In this document: positions 11,106 to 21,016 of the stretch, in pieces | Layout: each line of letters starts with the position of its first letter | How positions within the stretch are numbered: position 1 is the stretch's first letter | Assembly: GCF_000375525.1 (NCBI RefSeq) | Contig: NZ_AQXC01000002.1 | Location: forward strand, 186,001 to 250,000 | DNA: 64,000 nucleotides | Source: Corynebacterium propinquum DSM 44285 | GTDB taxonomy: Bacteria; Actinomycetota; Actinomycetes; Mycobacteriales; Mycobacteriaceae | Direction: 5' to 3' | Translations under genes and position numbers: made by a program | The notes under the pieces: model-generated | The model's input: only the letters and a program-made list of their open reading frames with translations | What the model was told of the DNA's origin: nothing | The model's database searches: none

Positions 11106-12686
11106 GTGACCAAGCCGGTGGTTTTAATTGCAGATAAGCTAGCCCAGTCCACGGTTGACGCCTTGGGCGATGCCGTCGAGGTGCGTTGGGTCGACGGGCC
11201 AAATCGAAAAGAGCTACTGGCTGCTGTGGGTGAAGCCAATGCACTGCTCGTGCGTTCGGCAACAACCGTGGACAAGGAAGTCCTCGAGGCTGCACCAAAC
11301 CTCAGCATCGTCGGCCGCGCGGGCGTGGGCTTGGATAACGTCGATATCGACGCTGCCACCGAGCGCGGTGTGATGGTGACAAACGCTCCAACCTCGAACA
11401 TCCATTCGGCTTGTGAGCAAGCGATTGCACTCCTGATGGCCACTGCCCGTCAGATTCCTGCTGCTGATAAAACTCTGCGCGATGGCGAATGGAAGCGCTC
11501 TTCGTTCAAGGGCGTCGAAATTTTCAATAAAACCATCGGTATCGTCGGCTTTGGCCACATCGGCCAGCTATTCGCCCAGCGCTTGGCCGCATTCGAAACC
11601 GAAATCATTGCCTATGACCCATACGCAAACCCGGCGCGCGCTGCGCAACTCGGTGTGGAATTGGTGGGCTTGGATGAGTTGATGTCGCGGTCTGATTTCG
11701 TGACTATCCACCTGCCAAAGACTAAAGAAACCGCCGGCATGTTTAATGCTGAGCTGTTGGCGAAGGCGAAAAAGGGGCAGATCATCATCAACGCGGCTCG
11801 TGGTGGCTTGGTTGATGAAGCTGCGTTGGCCGAATCCATCAAATCCGGCCACCACCGTGGTGCTGGTTTCGATGTTTACGAATCTGAACCATGCACTGAT
11901 TCGCCGCTGTTTGACTTGCCAGAAACCGTCGTTTCGCCGCACTTGGGTGCGTCCACCGTGGAAGCGCAGGATCGTGCAGGCACTGACGTTGCTGCGTCTG
12001 TGTTGAAGGCCCTGCGTGGTGAATTCGTTGCCGATGCTGTCAACGTTTCTGGTGGACGTGTCGATGAAGAAGTCGCACTGTGGCTCGAGTTGTCGCGCAA
12101 GCTGGGTGTTGCTGCTTCGCGCTTGCTCGATGGCGCGCCAGTGTCATTGGAGGTTACCGGTTGTGGTGAGCTGTCGACCGAAAAACTTGATGTTCTAGGT
12201 CTGTCGGCTGTCCGCGGTCTGTTTAGCGGCGTCACCGATGAGGCCATTACCTTCGTGAATGCACCGCAGGTTGCTGAGCAACGCGGTCTGCAGATCAACG
12301 TGGATAGCCAGACTGAGTCCGCATATCACCGTTCGTCGCTCCAGGTGAAAGTCGTCAACTCCAATGGCGAGTCGGCCACCGTAGTTGGTGCGCTGACCGG
12401 TACGGAACGTATCGAAAAGATCGTGCGCATCGACGGCCGGGGCGTCGACATGCGTGCGGAGGGACGCAACCTGTTCTTCCAATACACCGACGTGCCTGGT
12501 GCCTTGGGAATTGTTGGTACCGAGCTGGGCAGCGCCGGCATCAACATTGAGGCTGCTGCTTTGACGCAGGCAGCTAAGGGCGATGGCGCAATTCTGATTC
12601 TGCGTGTGGAAGCGGAAGTACCGGCGGAGCTGGAGAAGACGATTGCAGACAAGCTGTCTGCAGAATCGTTCCAGCTGGTTTTCTAA
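11106..12686 (+). CDS. serA: D-3-phosphoglycerate dehydrogenase
   Basis: The first step of serine synthesis oxidises 3-phosphoglycerate with NAD+. The 526-residue long form has the NAD-binding motif GIVGFGHIGQLFAQRL near residue 145. The catalytic Arg/Glu/His set lies in NAARGGLVDEAAL, FDVYESEPC and SPHLGAST. An intervening ASB domain is followed by a C-terminal ACT domain (LQYTDVPG-type strand, here FFQYTDVPGALGIVGTELG) that senses serine. The GTG at 11106 was chosen because GGAG lies nine bases upstream; an upstream TTG has no such site. The bioF-bioW pair ends convergently only two bases away. Confidence 0.96.
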   Translation: MTKPVVLIADKLAQSTVDALGDAVEVRWVDGPNRKELLAAVGEANALLVRSATTVDKEVLEAAPNLSIVGRAGVGLDNVDIDAATERGVMVTNAPTSNIHSACEQAIALLMATARQIPAADKTLRDGEWKRSSFKGVEIFNKTIGIVGFGHIGQLFAQRLAAFETEIIAYDPYANPARAAQLGVELVGLDELMSRSDFVTIHLPKTKETAGMFNAELLAKAKKGQIIINAARGGLVDEAALAESIKSGHHRGAGFDVYESEPCTDSPLFDLPETVVSPHLGASTVEAQDRAGTDVAASVLKALRGEFVADAVNVSGGRVDEEVALWLELSRKLGVAASRLLDGAPVSLEVTGCGELSTEKLDVLGLSAVRGLFSGVTDEAITFVNAPQVAEQRGLQINVDSQTESAYHRSSLQVKVVNSNGESATVVGALTGTERIEKIVRIDGRGVDMRAEGRNLFFQYTDVPGALGIVGTELGSAGINIEAAALTQAAKGDGAILILRVEAEVPAELEKTIADKLSAESFQLVF

Positions 12687-12688
12687 AG

Positions 12689-13906
12689 TTAGTTTTTAGG
12701 CTTAGTCTTTGCGGCATCTCTGCGGCGCCATCCAAGGTTTTTGAGCGTTGTACCGAACTCGGCAATATCGTCGAGTTCGAGCGTGGCCATCGCGGTAGCA
12801 CGCAAGATGGCTTGCCCGCGTGCCACGGTGGGATAGCGAATAGCAGGGACATGAAAGCCGCGCTGGGCTAGGGCTGCTGCCAACTCCATCGCGGCAGATT
12901 CCGCGCCGACGGGCAGTGGAATAATCGGGGAGTCCGCGGAGACACTGTCACTACCGTTACTCCGGGTGCCGGCGATCGTGCGCAGTGCAGCGACTCGTTG
13001 TTGCAGGCGCACCACCGGGTGGTGGTCTGTCAGTGGCTGCTGAATGATGCGTAACGCTGCGGAGATGGCAGCACAATTGGGTGCGCTACACGCGGTGGAA
13101 TACACATAGCCGCGCGCCTGATTGCGTAGCATGTGTGCCACCGGTGCTGAACACGCGGCGAAGCCGCCTTCTGCGCCGAGCGCCTTGCTCGCGGTGACAA
13201 TCAGGATATCGGGGCGCGTGGCGTGTACCTCGATGGCACCGATTCCATGCTTGCCGACGGTACCGATGCCGTGCGCATCATCGATCATGAGCCATGCACC
13301 GTGGCGATCGCAGATCTCACGCAGCACAGCGAGATCCGCGATGTCACCGTCCATGGAAAATACTCCGTCGCTGACCACTAGTTTGTGTGGACTAGTGGAT
13401 TTCGTTAGTTGTTGTTCAAGTGCGGCGTAGTCCAGGTGCGGGTAGATGCTTTTCTGCGCGCCGGAGGCCCCGGCTAGGCGGATACCGTCGATCAGACTGG
13501 CGTGATTTAAAGAATCAGAAAAGATCTGTAGATCCGGTGTGGCTAGTGTCTGTAATACGGAGATATTGGCTTGATAGCCGGTGGCAAACAGCACGGCGTC
13601 GTCAAAGTCCACAAACGCAGCGAGATCTTCTTCTACTCGGCGGTGCCAGGTGGTAGAACCCGTCGTCAAGCGGGAACCACCCGAGCCGGCACCGAAGGTT
13701 TCTAGCGCAGATCGGGCTGCAGCAATGACTTCTGGGTGGGTGGCTAGGCCAAGGTAATTCGACGACGACAACAAGATACGTTTGTCGGAGTGCCCGTGTA
13801 GTCGCGCTCGTCGGTCCTGCGGACCAGCAAATTCCACGGGGGTGCGTAACAACCCTTGCTGCTTCCAGCTTTCTAGCCGCTGGGTGGCGAGGTCGTTGAG
13901 CTTCAT
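12689..13906 (-). CDS. bioF: 8-amino-7-oxononanoate synthase
   Basis: This PLP enzyme condenses pimeloyl-CoA with alanine in biotin synthesis. Its 405 residues show the alpha-oxoamine synthase features SSSNYLGLATHPEV near the N terminus, GSGGSRLTTGST, the DDAHGIG strand with the PLP-contacting Asp, and the Schiff-base lysine in TASKALGAEGGF. It overlaps bioW by four bases (ATGA), so the two are translationally coupled. The next enzymes of the pathway (bioA, bioD, bioB) are not in this window. Together with BioW, this lets the cell start from pimelate. C. glutamicum lacks this first half of the pathway. Confidence 0.9.
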   Translation of the reverse strand: MKLNDLATQRLESWKQQGLLRTPVEFAGPQDRRARLHGHSDKRILLSSSNYLGLATHPEVIAAARSALETFGAGSGGSRLTTGSTTWHRRVEEDLAAFVDFDDAVLFATGYQANISVLQTLATPDLQIFSDSLNHASLIDGIRLAGASGAQKSIYPHLDYAALEQQLTKSTSPHKLVVSDGVFSMDGDIADLAVLREICDRHGAWLMIDDAHGIGTVGKHGIGAIEVHATRPDILIVTASKALGAEGGFAACSAPVAHMLRNQARGYVYSTACSAPNCAAISAALRIIQQPLTDHHPVVRLQQRVAALRTIAGTRSNGSDSVSADSPIIPLPVGAESAAMELAAALAQRGFHVPAIRYPTVARGQAILRATAMATLELDDIAEFGTTLKNLGWRRRDAAKTKPKN

Positions 13907-14628
13907 CCGACGATCACCGCTTGGTTTTCCAAGTACTCTGAAATTTCGGTGAGTGCGTGCTCGTCGGAGCGGTCAATAACGATCACGCGGGTTCCTTGGT
14001 TGGTGCCTGCGGCTTTCATATGCGGGATGCGGTGATACCGACCTTGCACGCAGGCATAGCCGGTGGTGTAGTCCGGGTCGTCCGAAATACAGATTTCTGC
14101 CACCACGTGCGGGCACGAGGCAACCTTTGCGGCGAGCACGCGCGCCTCGTGGACATAATTTTTATTGCCAGGTTGGGCTCTGGCGTCGAGGTCTAACGAA
14201 CTGCGGTGATCCATCGTGCTGGCGCGCACCCCGCGGTGCATATCCGGTTCCACACGGTGCCCGGTTTCGGCATCGACCAGCATGGCCCCGCGCATTCCGG
14301 TCACGGTTTCCAAATAATTCCAGATGGTATCGCTATGCGGGGTGATCTCTGCGAGCAAATCCGTCACTAGCTCGCTGGCCTGGCTGGGGGTGGCACACAG
14401 TAATTCGGTTACGGTGAGTTCTGGCAGATAGATAATGTCGTCTGCCGCAAGTGCCGTGGTGGTGACCACGATGGAATCTGGGATCCCTTTCGGGTGACCC
14501 AGTGCGCGGGCGTGCAAGTTCTCGCTGACCTGGCCGACGAAGCGGGCAGGCACGATGCGTTCTGCCCCGGAAATATGGGCCCCGGCGCGGCTGGCTCGCA
14601 TTTTGATGGAATACATGGTCTCCGGCAT
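13903..14628 (-). CDS. bioW: 6-carboxyhexanoate-CoA ligase (pimeloyl-CoA synthetase)
   Basis: BioW activates pimelate with ATP and CoA to pimeloyl-CoA, the substrate of BioF. The 241 residues contain the family signatures MRASRAGAHISGAERIVP at the N terminus and MRGAMLVDAETGHRVEPD followed by RGVRAST in the centre. A Gly- and Asp-bearing C-terminal part follows. TAAAAT lies six bases before the first ATG (14628), which supports this start and suggests a leaderless mRNA. The stop overlaps the bioF start. A bioWF pair inside an otherwise conserved serA-leuB neighbourhood suggests an insertion or a differential loss. Confidence 0.9.
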   Translation of the reverse strand: MPETMYSIKMRASRAGAHISGAERIVPARFVGQVSENLHARALGHPKGIPDSIVVTTTALAADDIIYLPELTVTELLCATPSQASELVTDLLAEITPHSDTIWNYLETVTGMRGAMLVDAETGHRVEPDMHRGVRASTMDHRSSLDLDARAQPGNKNYVHEARVLAAKVASCPHVVAEICISDDPDYTTGYACVQGRYHRIPHMKAAGTNQGTRVIVIDRSDEHALTEISEYLENQAVIVG

Positions 14629-14634
14629 GGGTGT

Positions 14635-14640
14635 ATTTTA
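14635..14640 (-). promoter_or_regulatory. -10 box of bioWF
   Basis: TAAAAT on the minus strand ends six bases before the bioW ATG. An inverted repeat, TGAACTG (14678-14684) and CAGTGTTCA (14692-14700), lies 37 bases further upstream and might be an operator. It does not clearly fit the published BioQ operator pattern. Confidence 0.5.
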
Positions 14641-14736
14641 AACCATCACGACGCGTGTTGCCCGCGTTTTAGGGCCGTGAACTGCATTAAACAGTGTTCA
14701 AGGGTGTGTAGTGGTGCCTGCTATTAGGCTGGGGCT

Positions 14737-15654
14737 ATGGTTGAAGCACGTAACGAGGATCAAACAACCGGCGAACCTAACAAGGGCACGCGTGACGACG
14801 TGGGTGCTGGAGACGTGCGCGATAAAGACGTGCGCAATGGTGTTGGTAGTAGTGCAAGTGTGAACGCGCGAGTGCTCGCGATTTTTGATCCCACCGTCCT
14901 GCGTCCGGAGGAGGTGCGCGCTGTCGACATCCCACCAGCGGCTATCTCTGCTGCAGATGCAGGGCTCGGCCAGCTCAATGATTCCCTGCAGGTGGTCGTC
15001 GGCAAGCTCGGTGATATTACACCAGCACCCACAGTGACCGCCCTGCAACCGGGTCTCGCATTGGTAGCGCTTGCCCCGGAGCAGGAACCGACCGCGATGA
15101 CCAGCATCTTTCAAGCGGTGATCCCGAAGGGACTGGGACTGGTGGATATAGACCGCGATACGATTTTGGCCTATGGCGATGACCTGGTTCGTTACCCCAT
15201 GACCACGGCGCAGTACACGTTGGGGTGGTCTTCTCCTTCAGGGATGAAAGATGTACTGGCGGCGATTCAGCGGCAGCAGACTGATACCGCGTATTCACGC
15301 ACGGATTATGTGAAAATCATCGATCGCAAGCCTGCGCACACCGCGCACGCCGGAAATCAGCAACCCGCCGATGAGTCCACGCAGGAAGCTGCAGCAAGTG
15401 GCAAGTCGCACTCGCAGTGGGATACCCAGCATTATATCCAGAGTTTTTATTCTGCTACCTCGGGTTCGGTGGGCACGCAGGGCAATATCATGGCTGAAGA
15501 AGGCTTCTGGATTGAAGTGCGCAACGGCGCCGCGGAGCTGCATTTTGGCATCGGGGGATTGGACTTACCGACGGCTACCGATGTCTTTCGTCGCTGGTTG
15601 GATGGTGAACGGAAGTTCCCGGATGTCGGGCAGTGGCAAAAGCTAATTATCTAG
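14737..15654 (+). CDS. Conserved hypothetical protein
   Basis: I do not recognise a function in these 305 residues. The first ~40 are polar and probably disordered. Residues ~45-190 alternate strands and helices, with Gly/Pro turns such as [22 protein letters not shown] second polar linker (~205-230) precedes a compact end with [23 protein letters not shown]. There is no signal peptide or membrane segment, so it is probably cytoplasmic. TATTAG sits 10 bases before the ATG. Corynebacteria often have an unannotated gene between serA and leuB, and this seems to be it. It ends 47 bases before leuB. Confidence 0.7.
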   Translation: MVEARNEDQTTGEPNKGTRDDVGAGDVRDKDVRNGVGSSASVNARVLAIFDPTVLRPEEVRAVDIPPAAISAADAGLGQLNDSLQVVVGKLGDITPAPTVTALQPGLALVALAPEQEPTAMTSIFQAVIPKGLGLVDIDRDTILAYGDDLVRYPMTTAQYTLGWSSPSGMKDVLAAIQRQQTDTAYSRTDYVKIIDRKPAHTAHAGNQQPADESTQEAAASGKSHSQWDTQHYIQSFYSATSGSVGTQGNIMAEEGFWIEVRNGAAELHFGIGGLDLPTATDVFRRWLDGERKFPDVGQWQKLII

Positions 15655-15701
15655 CGGGTACGCTAAGAGAAAACCGCATTTTTGAGAAAGGATACCACTG
15701 T

Positions 15702-16721
15702 ATGAGACTCGCTGTTATTGCTGGCGACGGCATCGGCCCGGAAGTGACCGCAGAAGCCTTAAAGGTGCTGCAAGCCGTGCGTGACGACGTCGATGTCACC
15801 CATTTTCACCTGGGCGCAGACCGCTACCTGGAAACCGGCGATACGCTGACCGATGAGGATCTTGCTGCCTTGCGCGAGCACGACGCGATTTTGCTCGGCG
15901 CGATCGGAGATCCCCGCAAGGTGGCCTCCGGAGTATTGGAACGCGCATTGCTGCTGAAGCTACGGTTTGCTTTGGATCATCACGTGAACCTGCGCCCGTC
16001 GAAGCTGTACCCGACATCGACGACTCCGCTGGCTAATCCGGGCGAGATCGATTTCGTGGTGGTTCGCGAAGGTACTGAGGGGCTATATTGCGGAAATGGT
16101 GGGGTGCTGCGTGAGGGAACTCCGCACGAGGTGGCCAGCGAGGTTTCGCAAAACACCCGGTATGGCGTCGAGCGCGTTGTCCGCGATGCTTTCGAACGCG
16201 CCAATAATCGCCGTAAACATCTTACCCTGGTGCACAAGACGAATGTGCTGGTCAATGCTGGTGGTTTGTGGATGCGCACGGTACAAGAAGTCAGCCAGGA
16301 ATTCCCGGATGTCACCGTCGATTATCACCACATTGATGCTGCCACCATCTACATGGTGACTGATCCTGCGCGTTACGACGTCATCGTCACTGATAACCTG
16401 TTTGGCGATATCTTGACCGACCTGGCTGGCGCAGTCACCGGAGGTATTGGGCTGGCAGCCTCTGGCAATATTGATGCCTCGGGTACCAACCCGTCGATGT
16501 TTGAGCCGGTGCATGGTTCTGCACCTGATATTGCAGGCCAGGGTGTAGCTGATCCGACGGCGGCGATTTTGTCGGTGGCGTTGCTGCTGCGACATCTCGG
16601 TGACGAAGATAACGCCAGCAAGGTGGAACAAGCTGTGGCCGCGGATATTAGTTCTCGTGGTAACCAGGCTATTTCGACCACCGAGGTGGGTGACCGCATC
16701 GCCGCAGCGGTGAATGCATAG
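15702..16721 (+). CDS. leuB: 3-isopropylmalate dehydrogenase
   Basis: This NAD-dependent oxidative decarboxylase of leucine synthesis uses the product of LeuCD. The 339 residues begin [15 protein letters not shown]. The substrate-binding arginines lie in [18 protein letters not shown]. The catalytic Lys is in LVHKTNVL. Mg-binding Asp residues lie in [16 protein letters not shown], and the nucleotide-binding end reads [14 protein letters not shown]. The ATG at 15702 follows GAGAAAGGA with about nine bases of spacing and starts the conserved N terminus. An upstream in-frame ATG at 15633 would overlap the previous gene and is rejected. Confidence 0.96.
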   Translation: MRLAVIAGDGIGPEVTAEALKVLQAVRDDVDVTHFHLGADRYLETGDTLTDEDLAALREHDAILLGAIGDPRKVASGVLERALLLKLRFALDHHVNLRPSKLYPTSTTPLANPGEIDFVVVREGTEGLYCGNGGVLREGTPHEVASEVSQNTRYGVERVVRDAFERANNRRKHLTLVHKTNVLVNAGGLWMRTVQEVSQEFPDVTVDYHHIDAATIYMVTDPARYDVIVTDNLFGDILTDLAGAVTGGIGLAASGNIDASGTNPSMFEPVHGSAPDIAGQGVADPTAAILSVALLLRHLGDEDNASKVEQAVAADISSRGNQAISTTEVGDRIAAAVNA

Positions 16722-16731
16722 GATAGTAAGC

Positions 16732-18402
16732 ATGAATCCTCGCTCAACGCTTTCGAAAGCACATCTGTCACGTTCGGTACTCGGCGCCGCCGCTCCGACG
16801 ACGACGCCACGCTCGACGCCTTCTCGTGCAAAGAAGGCAGCCGGGCTGAGTACTGCGGCTGTGATGGCGTGCGCGTTGGTAGCGTGTGCGGACGCTGAGG
16901 AGGATTCCTCGCCGCTCAGTTCTGCGCATGAGCAGGACGTGGCGGGTGACGGCACAGGTGGTGACAAAGGATCTGGACCACCAGTAGCCACCGCATTATC
17001 GGATGGCAACCGCACTGGTGATGTCACCATTGATGATTTCTACGATGATTTTTCCACGATTGTCGTCGCCGCAGAGGAAGAAGGTGCACAGCGCACCGCG
17101 GCCACGGTTGCAGTAGAAGAATCTGCGCCGATGATTGCCACCATCGCTGAGTTTGAGATGGACGTGGTGGAGTTTTTTGAGTCGCATGATATCGACAACA
17201 TCATCACCGTCGGTAACCCGGTCGCTCCCACCGGCCACGAGTGGTCAGAGTGGTCGGATAGTGTAGAGGCACATGCCCCTGCGCAGCCCGGGGAGCATAC
17301 CGCACCGATGCCATGGGCCTACGACGGCCCAAAGATCGCTGGGCTGCTGGAGCACTTGGAAAGCAACGGAAAGCTTCCGAAAAATTCCGCCAAAGAGGCC
17401 ACGCCGATTTATGTCAGCGAACAGACCGCACTGGCTTCTGTGGCATCGGTTGTGGCCGCGGGCAACGAAGTGACAGTCTTGGATGCGCCGGATATCCGCG
17501 CAACCCCGGAATCCATGGAAGCCGCACTCAACGGCGACATCATCACCTTGGGCGCGGCATTCGGAGACCAGGATTATGTTGACCGCACGGTGGATTTGGC
17601 CGAAAACGGTGAGCTTCCTGGCGGCGGCGGGCTGGTGTTCCCGGGCCGTCGCATGATTGCTCTGTACGGCCACCCGGCTGGCCCGGCTTTGGGCGTGATG
17701 GGGGAGATGCCGCCAGAAGAAGCCATCCGGCATGCGCACGATCTGGCCGACCAATATCAGCACTTGGATGACCAGCCTGTGATCCCTGCCTTCGAGATCA
17801 TCGCCACGATCGCAGCTGCCCAGCCAGGCCCACACGGCTTGTACACCAACTACACCGATGAGGCGGAGCTGCAGCCTTATATTGATGCTGCGGTTGCGGA
17901 TGGCGGTTATGCGTTCTTGGACTTGCAGCCGGGCCGCGAAAGCTTGTTGGAGCAGGCGAAGCATTACGAAGAGCTGTTGAAACAGCCTTATGTCGGCCTC
18001 GCATTGGATCCGGAATGGAAGCTGGGGCCTAATGAAGAGCCACTGCAGCAGGTGGGGCACGTTGATGCGGCAGAGATCAATGAGGTTGCTGATTGGTTGG
18101 CAGAGTTGGTGCGCGAGAACAACTTGCCGCAGAAAGGCCTGATGGTGCACCAGTTCCAGCACCAAATGATCCGCAACCGTGAAGCGGTAAACACCAACCA
18201 CCCAGAGCTGGGCTTCGTGCTGCATGCAGATGGCCACGGCCCTCCGGAAGAGAAGTTCGCTACCTGGGACATGGTCCGCAATGATCTTTCCGACGGTTGG
18301 TACATGGCCTGGAAGAATTTCATTGATGAAGATACCCCGACTTTCACCCCTGAGCAGACCTACGAGATCAACCCTCGTCCGTGGTTTGTGTCTTACCAGT
18401 AA
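16732..18402 (+). CDS. Putative secreted lipoprotein with cell-wall-binding-repeat-like and TIM-barrel-like parts
   Basis: About 556 residues. A long positively charged N terminus leads to a hydrophobic stretch and a lipobox (ACALVAC), giving a lipoprotein. Residues ~85-330 contain two alternating strand-helix blocks (FYDDFSTIVVAAEEEGAQR with NIITVGNPV, then PIYVSEQTALASVASVVAAG). They share a plan with the lipoprotein at 9940. The C-terminal ~200 residues have barrel-like strands (YAFLDLQPGRESLLEQAK, then VGLALDPEWKLGPNE and GLMVHQFQHQMI). This end is known from other actinobacterial exported proteins of unknown function. The ATG at 16732 starts 10 bases after the leuB stop. Confidence 0.65.
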   Translation: MNPRSTLSKAHLSRSVLGAAAPTTTPRSTPSRAKKAAGLSTAAVMACALVACADAEEDSSPLSSAHEQDVAGDGTGGDKGSGPPVATALSDGNRTGDVTIDDFYDDFSTIVVAAEEEGAQRTAATVAVEESAPMIATIAEFEMDVVEFFESHDIDNIITVGNPVAPTGHEWSEWSDSVEAHAPAQPGEHTAPMPWAYDGPKIAGLLEHLESNGKLPKNSAKEATPIYVSEQTALASVASVVAAGNEVTVLDAPDIRATPESMEAALNGDIITLGAAFGDQDYVDRTVDLAENGELPGGGGLVFPGRRMIALYGHPAGPALGVMGEMPPEEAIRHAHDLADQYQHLDDQPVIPAFEIIATIAAAQPGPHGLYTNYTDEAELQPYIDAAVADGGYAFLDLQPGRESLLEQAKHYEELLKQPYVGLALDPEWKLGPNEEPLQQVGHVDAAEINEVADWLAELVRENNLPQKGLMVHQFQHQMIRNREAVNTNHPELGFVLHADGHGPPEEKFATWDMVRNDLSDGWYMAWKNFIDEDTPTFTPEQTYEINPRPWFVSYQ

Positions 18403-18452
18403 GTCTGTGTGAAACACGCTACTTTGACGCTTCACTCCAGTAGTCTGGGAGC

Positions 18453-20318
18453 ATGAGCGTTGAAGTAGAGGAAGTCACCGGCTTTTTGGCTGGGCATGAG
18501 CCATTTTCGCATTTGCCGCCAGCTGATCTGGCGGCTATTTCTGCGTCTATGACCATGCGCTATATCCGGCGTGGCACCACGATCATTACCTCGGGCCAAC
18601 GCAATGACACCTTGCATGTCATTCGTTCTGGAGCCGTGGATGTGTTGGATTCCGACGGCGGGCTGTTGGACCGCCGTGAGCCGGGCTTGAGCTTTGGCTA
18701 TTCAACACTGGTGGCTAATCCGGGTGTTGCTGAATCACGCTATACCACCGTGGCGGTAGAAGACAGCCTGGTGTTGGAGCTATCGCGCGCAGATTTCCAA
18801 CACGCGATTGCTGAGCACCCCGATATTGAGCGTTTTTACTCTTTGCAAACCCGGCAGATCCGCAGTGCGGCCCAGGAGCTTGCCGACGACGCTGCCACGG
18901 GTGTGTTGCGCACCCCTTTGCGCGATGTCATGATCGTGAACCCACAGGCCACCACGCCGGATACCAGCATTGCCGCGGCAGCGAGGCAAATGCGTGAGCA
19001 AGTAGTCTCGTCGTTGTTGATTACGGATAACGGTGCGCTGTGCGGAATTGTTACTGACCGCGATATGACCGGCCGTGTGGTTGCGCAATCGCTGGACACG
19101 TCGTTGCCGGTCAGTGACGTGATGACGCGGGACCTGCGCACCGTTACTCCGGAGACTCTCGCTTTTGAGGCGATGCTGATCATGGCGGAGTTGAATATTC
19201 ACCATTTGCCGGTACTGGAAGCAGACAAGGTGGTTGGTGTAGTCGCGGGTGCGGATATTGCGCGCTTGCTCCGCGTGAACCCGATTTACTTGACCGCCGA
19301 TTTTTCCCGACGTAGCTCCCGCGCGGAGTTACGTGATGCTTATCGGGATGCGTGCGCAGTCATCGCGCGCTTCTTGGATCGCAGTGGCGATTTTGCGGAA
19401 GCCGCGCAGATGATGACCATCGCCGCAGATGCCATCGCCCGCAGGCTGTTGGAGCTGGCAGAAAAGGAATTGGGCCCGGCGCCGGTTCCGTTTGCCTTTG
19501 TGGTTTTGGGATCGCAAGGCCGTCGCGAGATGGGGCTGTCCTCGGATCAAGACAACGCGATGGTGTTGTCTAATGACTATGACCCAGACGTACATGGTGA
19601 ATACTTTGCGACGTTGGCGCGCTGGGTGTGCGAGGGTCTCGCCGAGGCCGGACAGGAGTGGTGCCCGGGCGATATGATGGCGACGAATCCGCAGTGGCGC
19701 CAGACAGCCCGCGGTTGGGAAGATACCTTCCACACCTGGATTACTGCACCCGATGCCGATGCTTTGCTGCATGCGCAGACCTTTTTCGATTTCCGCCCGA
19801 TCTATGGCGATAGTGCGCTTGCCGACGCCGTCCACCGCACAGCGGTGCGCATGGGTGGCGAGTCCACACGTTTGCATGCGCATCTGGCAAGCCTAGCTGC
19901 GCGTCGTGAGCCCCCGCTGACGTTTTTCAAAGGCTTGGTGGTGGAACGTTCCGGGGAGTATGCGCGCACGCTGAATATTAAAACCGGCGGCACGTACAGC
20001 ATCGTGCAGATGGCCCGGCTCTATGCCATCGCATCCGGGGTTGATGCCGTCGATACTGCAACGCGGCTAGAACACGCGGCTGGTTCCGGTGTGTCCAGAG
20101 AGGGGGCGCGCGATCTTGCCGACGCTTTCTATTTCCTACGCACGCTGACCTTGCGCCATCAGGCGCGGCAACTTCGTCATGGTGAGCAGCCGGATTATCA
20201 CGTGGATCCGAAGCGGCTCTCGAAAATGGATCGCGAGCATCTCCGAGATTCTTTCCGGGTGATCAAGCGTATGCAATCCGCGCTGGGGAATAAATACCCC
20301 GTGCGCAGTATTTCTTAA
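18453..20318 (+). CDS. Signal-transduction protein: cNMP-binding, paired CBS and DUF294 nucleotidyltransferase domains
   Basis: The 621 residues are in this order: a cyclic-nucleotide-binding-like beta-barrel (~10-125, with the RRGTTIITSGQRNDTLHVI turn given in part as TIITSGQRND), then two CBS motifs (~150-275, VMIVNPQATTP and VMTRDLRTVTPE). A DUF294-type nucleotidyltransferase core follows (~330-450) with GSQGRREMGLSSDQDN, whose Asp pair is the usual metal-binding site, and then a C-terminal helical DUF294_C domain. This is the GlnD-like architecture found in many bacteria, sometimes linked to nucleotide signalling. Substrate and target are unknown. A proofreading-exonuclease-like gene follows after 28 bases. 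Confidence 0.85.
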   Translation: MSVEVEEVTGFLAGHEPFSHLPPADLAAISASMTMRYIRRGTTIITSGQRNDTLHVIRSGAVDVLDSDGGLLDRREPGLSFGYSTLVANPGVAESRYTTVAVEDSLVLELSRADFQHAIAEHPDIERFYSLQTRQIRSAAQELADDAATGVLRTPLRDVMIVNPQATTPDTSIAAAARQMREQVVSSLLITDNGALCGIVTDRDMTGRVVAQSLDTSLPVSDVMTRDLRTVTPETLAFEAMLIMAELNIHHLPVLEADKVVGVVAGADIARLLRVNPIYLTADFSRRSSRAELRDAYRDACAVIARFLDRSGDFAEAAQMMTIAADAIARRLLELAEKELGPAPVPFAFVVLGSQGRREMGLSSDQDNAMVLSNDYDPDVHGEYFATLARWVCEGLAEAGQEWCPGDMMATNPQWRQTARGWEDTFHTWITAPDADALLHAQTFFDFRPIYGDSALADAVHRTAVRMGGESTRLHAHLASLAARREPPLTFFKGLVVERSGEYARTLNIKTGGTYSIVQMARLYAIASGVDAVDTATRLEHAAGSGVSREGARDLADAFYFLRTLTLRHQARQLRHGEQPDYHVDPKRLSKMDREHLRDSFRVIKRMQSALGNKYPVRSIS

Positions 20319-20346
20319 ACAATAAGCGAAACAATAGGTGGTGCTT

Positions 20347-20997
20347 GTGAGTTTTCGTTCTGCTATTTCTGCCATCTCCGGGGGCCTGTGGGGCCAAAAA
20401 ACCTTCGATATTGCTGCGCCTGCGGATGATACCGCGTTGGATGAGCTGCCGATACTCGCGGTAGATATGGAAACCACCGGGATTAAGCCTGCCCGCGATG
20501 CGATGCTCTCGATCGGCTGGGTGCCACTCAACGGCCGCAGCATTGATCTATCTGGTGCGGGTTATGTGGTGGTCGCTGGGGCAGAGGTCGGCGAGTCTGC
20601 CACTATCCACGGGCTTACCGACGATGAGGTCGCCACGGGTGTCTCGGCGGAAGAAGCGATCGAGCAGCTGTTGCAGGCACTACAGGGCCGTGTGCTGTTG
20701 GCACATTTTGCCGCGTTAGAGACGGGCTTTGTGCACAAACATTGTCGGCAACTTTACGACGGCGCGGTCCCGGATCTCGCGGTCGTCGACACGTTTAGCC
20801 TCGAGCGGCGCCACATGGAGTGCATGGCAACCTACCCGCGCGGGGAGGATCTGCGTTTACCACGGGTTCGTGAGCGTTATCACTTACCGTATTACACCAG
20901 CCACAATGCTTTAAACGACGCGCTGGCCTGCGCAGAGGCGTATCTCGCGATTACCTCGGTGAGCAGTGTGCGCACCTTAAAAGATATTAAGGAATAG
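20347..20997 (+). CDS. DEDDh-family 3'-5' exonuclease (DnaQ-like)
   Basis: About 216 residues with the exonuclease motifs AVDMETTGIKP (Asp and Glu of Exo I), LLAHFAALETGF (Exo II) and HNALNDALACAEAYL (His and Asp of Exo III). This is the fold of the DNA polymerase III epsilon subunit. A short stand-alone protein like this is more likely an accessory nuclease than the replicative proofreader. Three in-frame GTG codons (20338, 20341, 20347) are possible. The last was chosen because TAGGTGG lies about six bases upstream of it. It follows the CBS/nucleotidyltransferase gene closely, as in C. glutamicum, and is probably in one operon with odx. Confidence 0.85.
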   Translation: MSFRSAISAISGGLWGQKTFDIAAPADDTALDELPILAVDMETTGIKPARDAMLSIGWVPLNGRSIDLSGAGYVVVAGAEVGESATIHGLTDDEVATGVSAEEAIEQLLQALQGRVLLAHFAALETGFVHKHCRQLYDGAVPDLAVVDTFSLERRHMECMATYPRGEDLRLPRVRERYHLPYYTSHNALNDALACAEAYLAITSVSSVRTLKDIKE

Positions 20998-21016
20998 GCC
21001 TTGTACAGTAGAAAGC

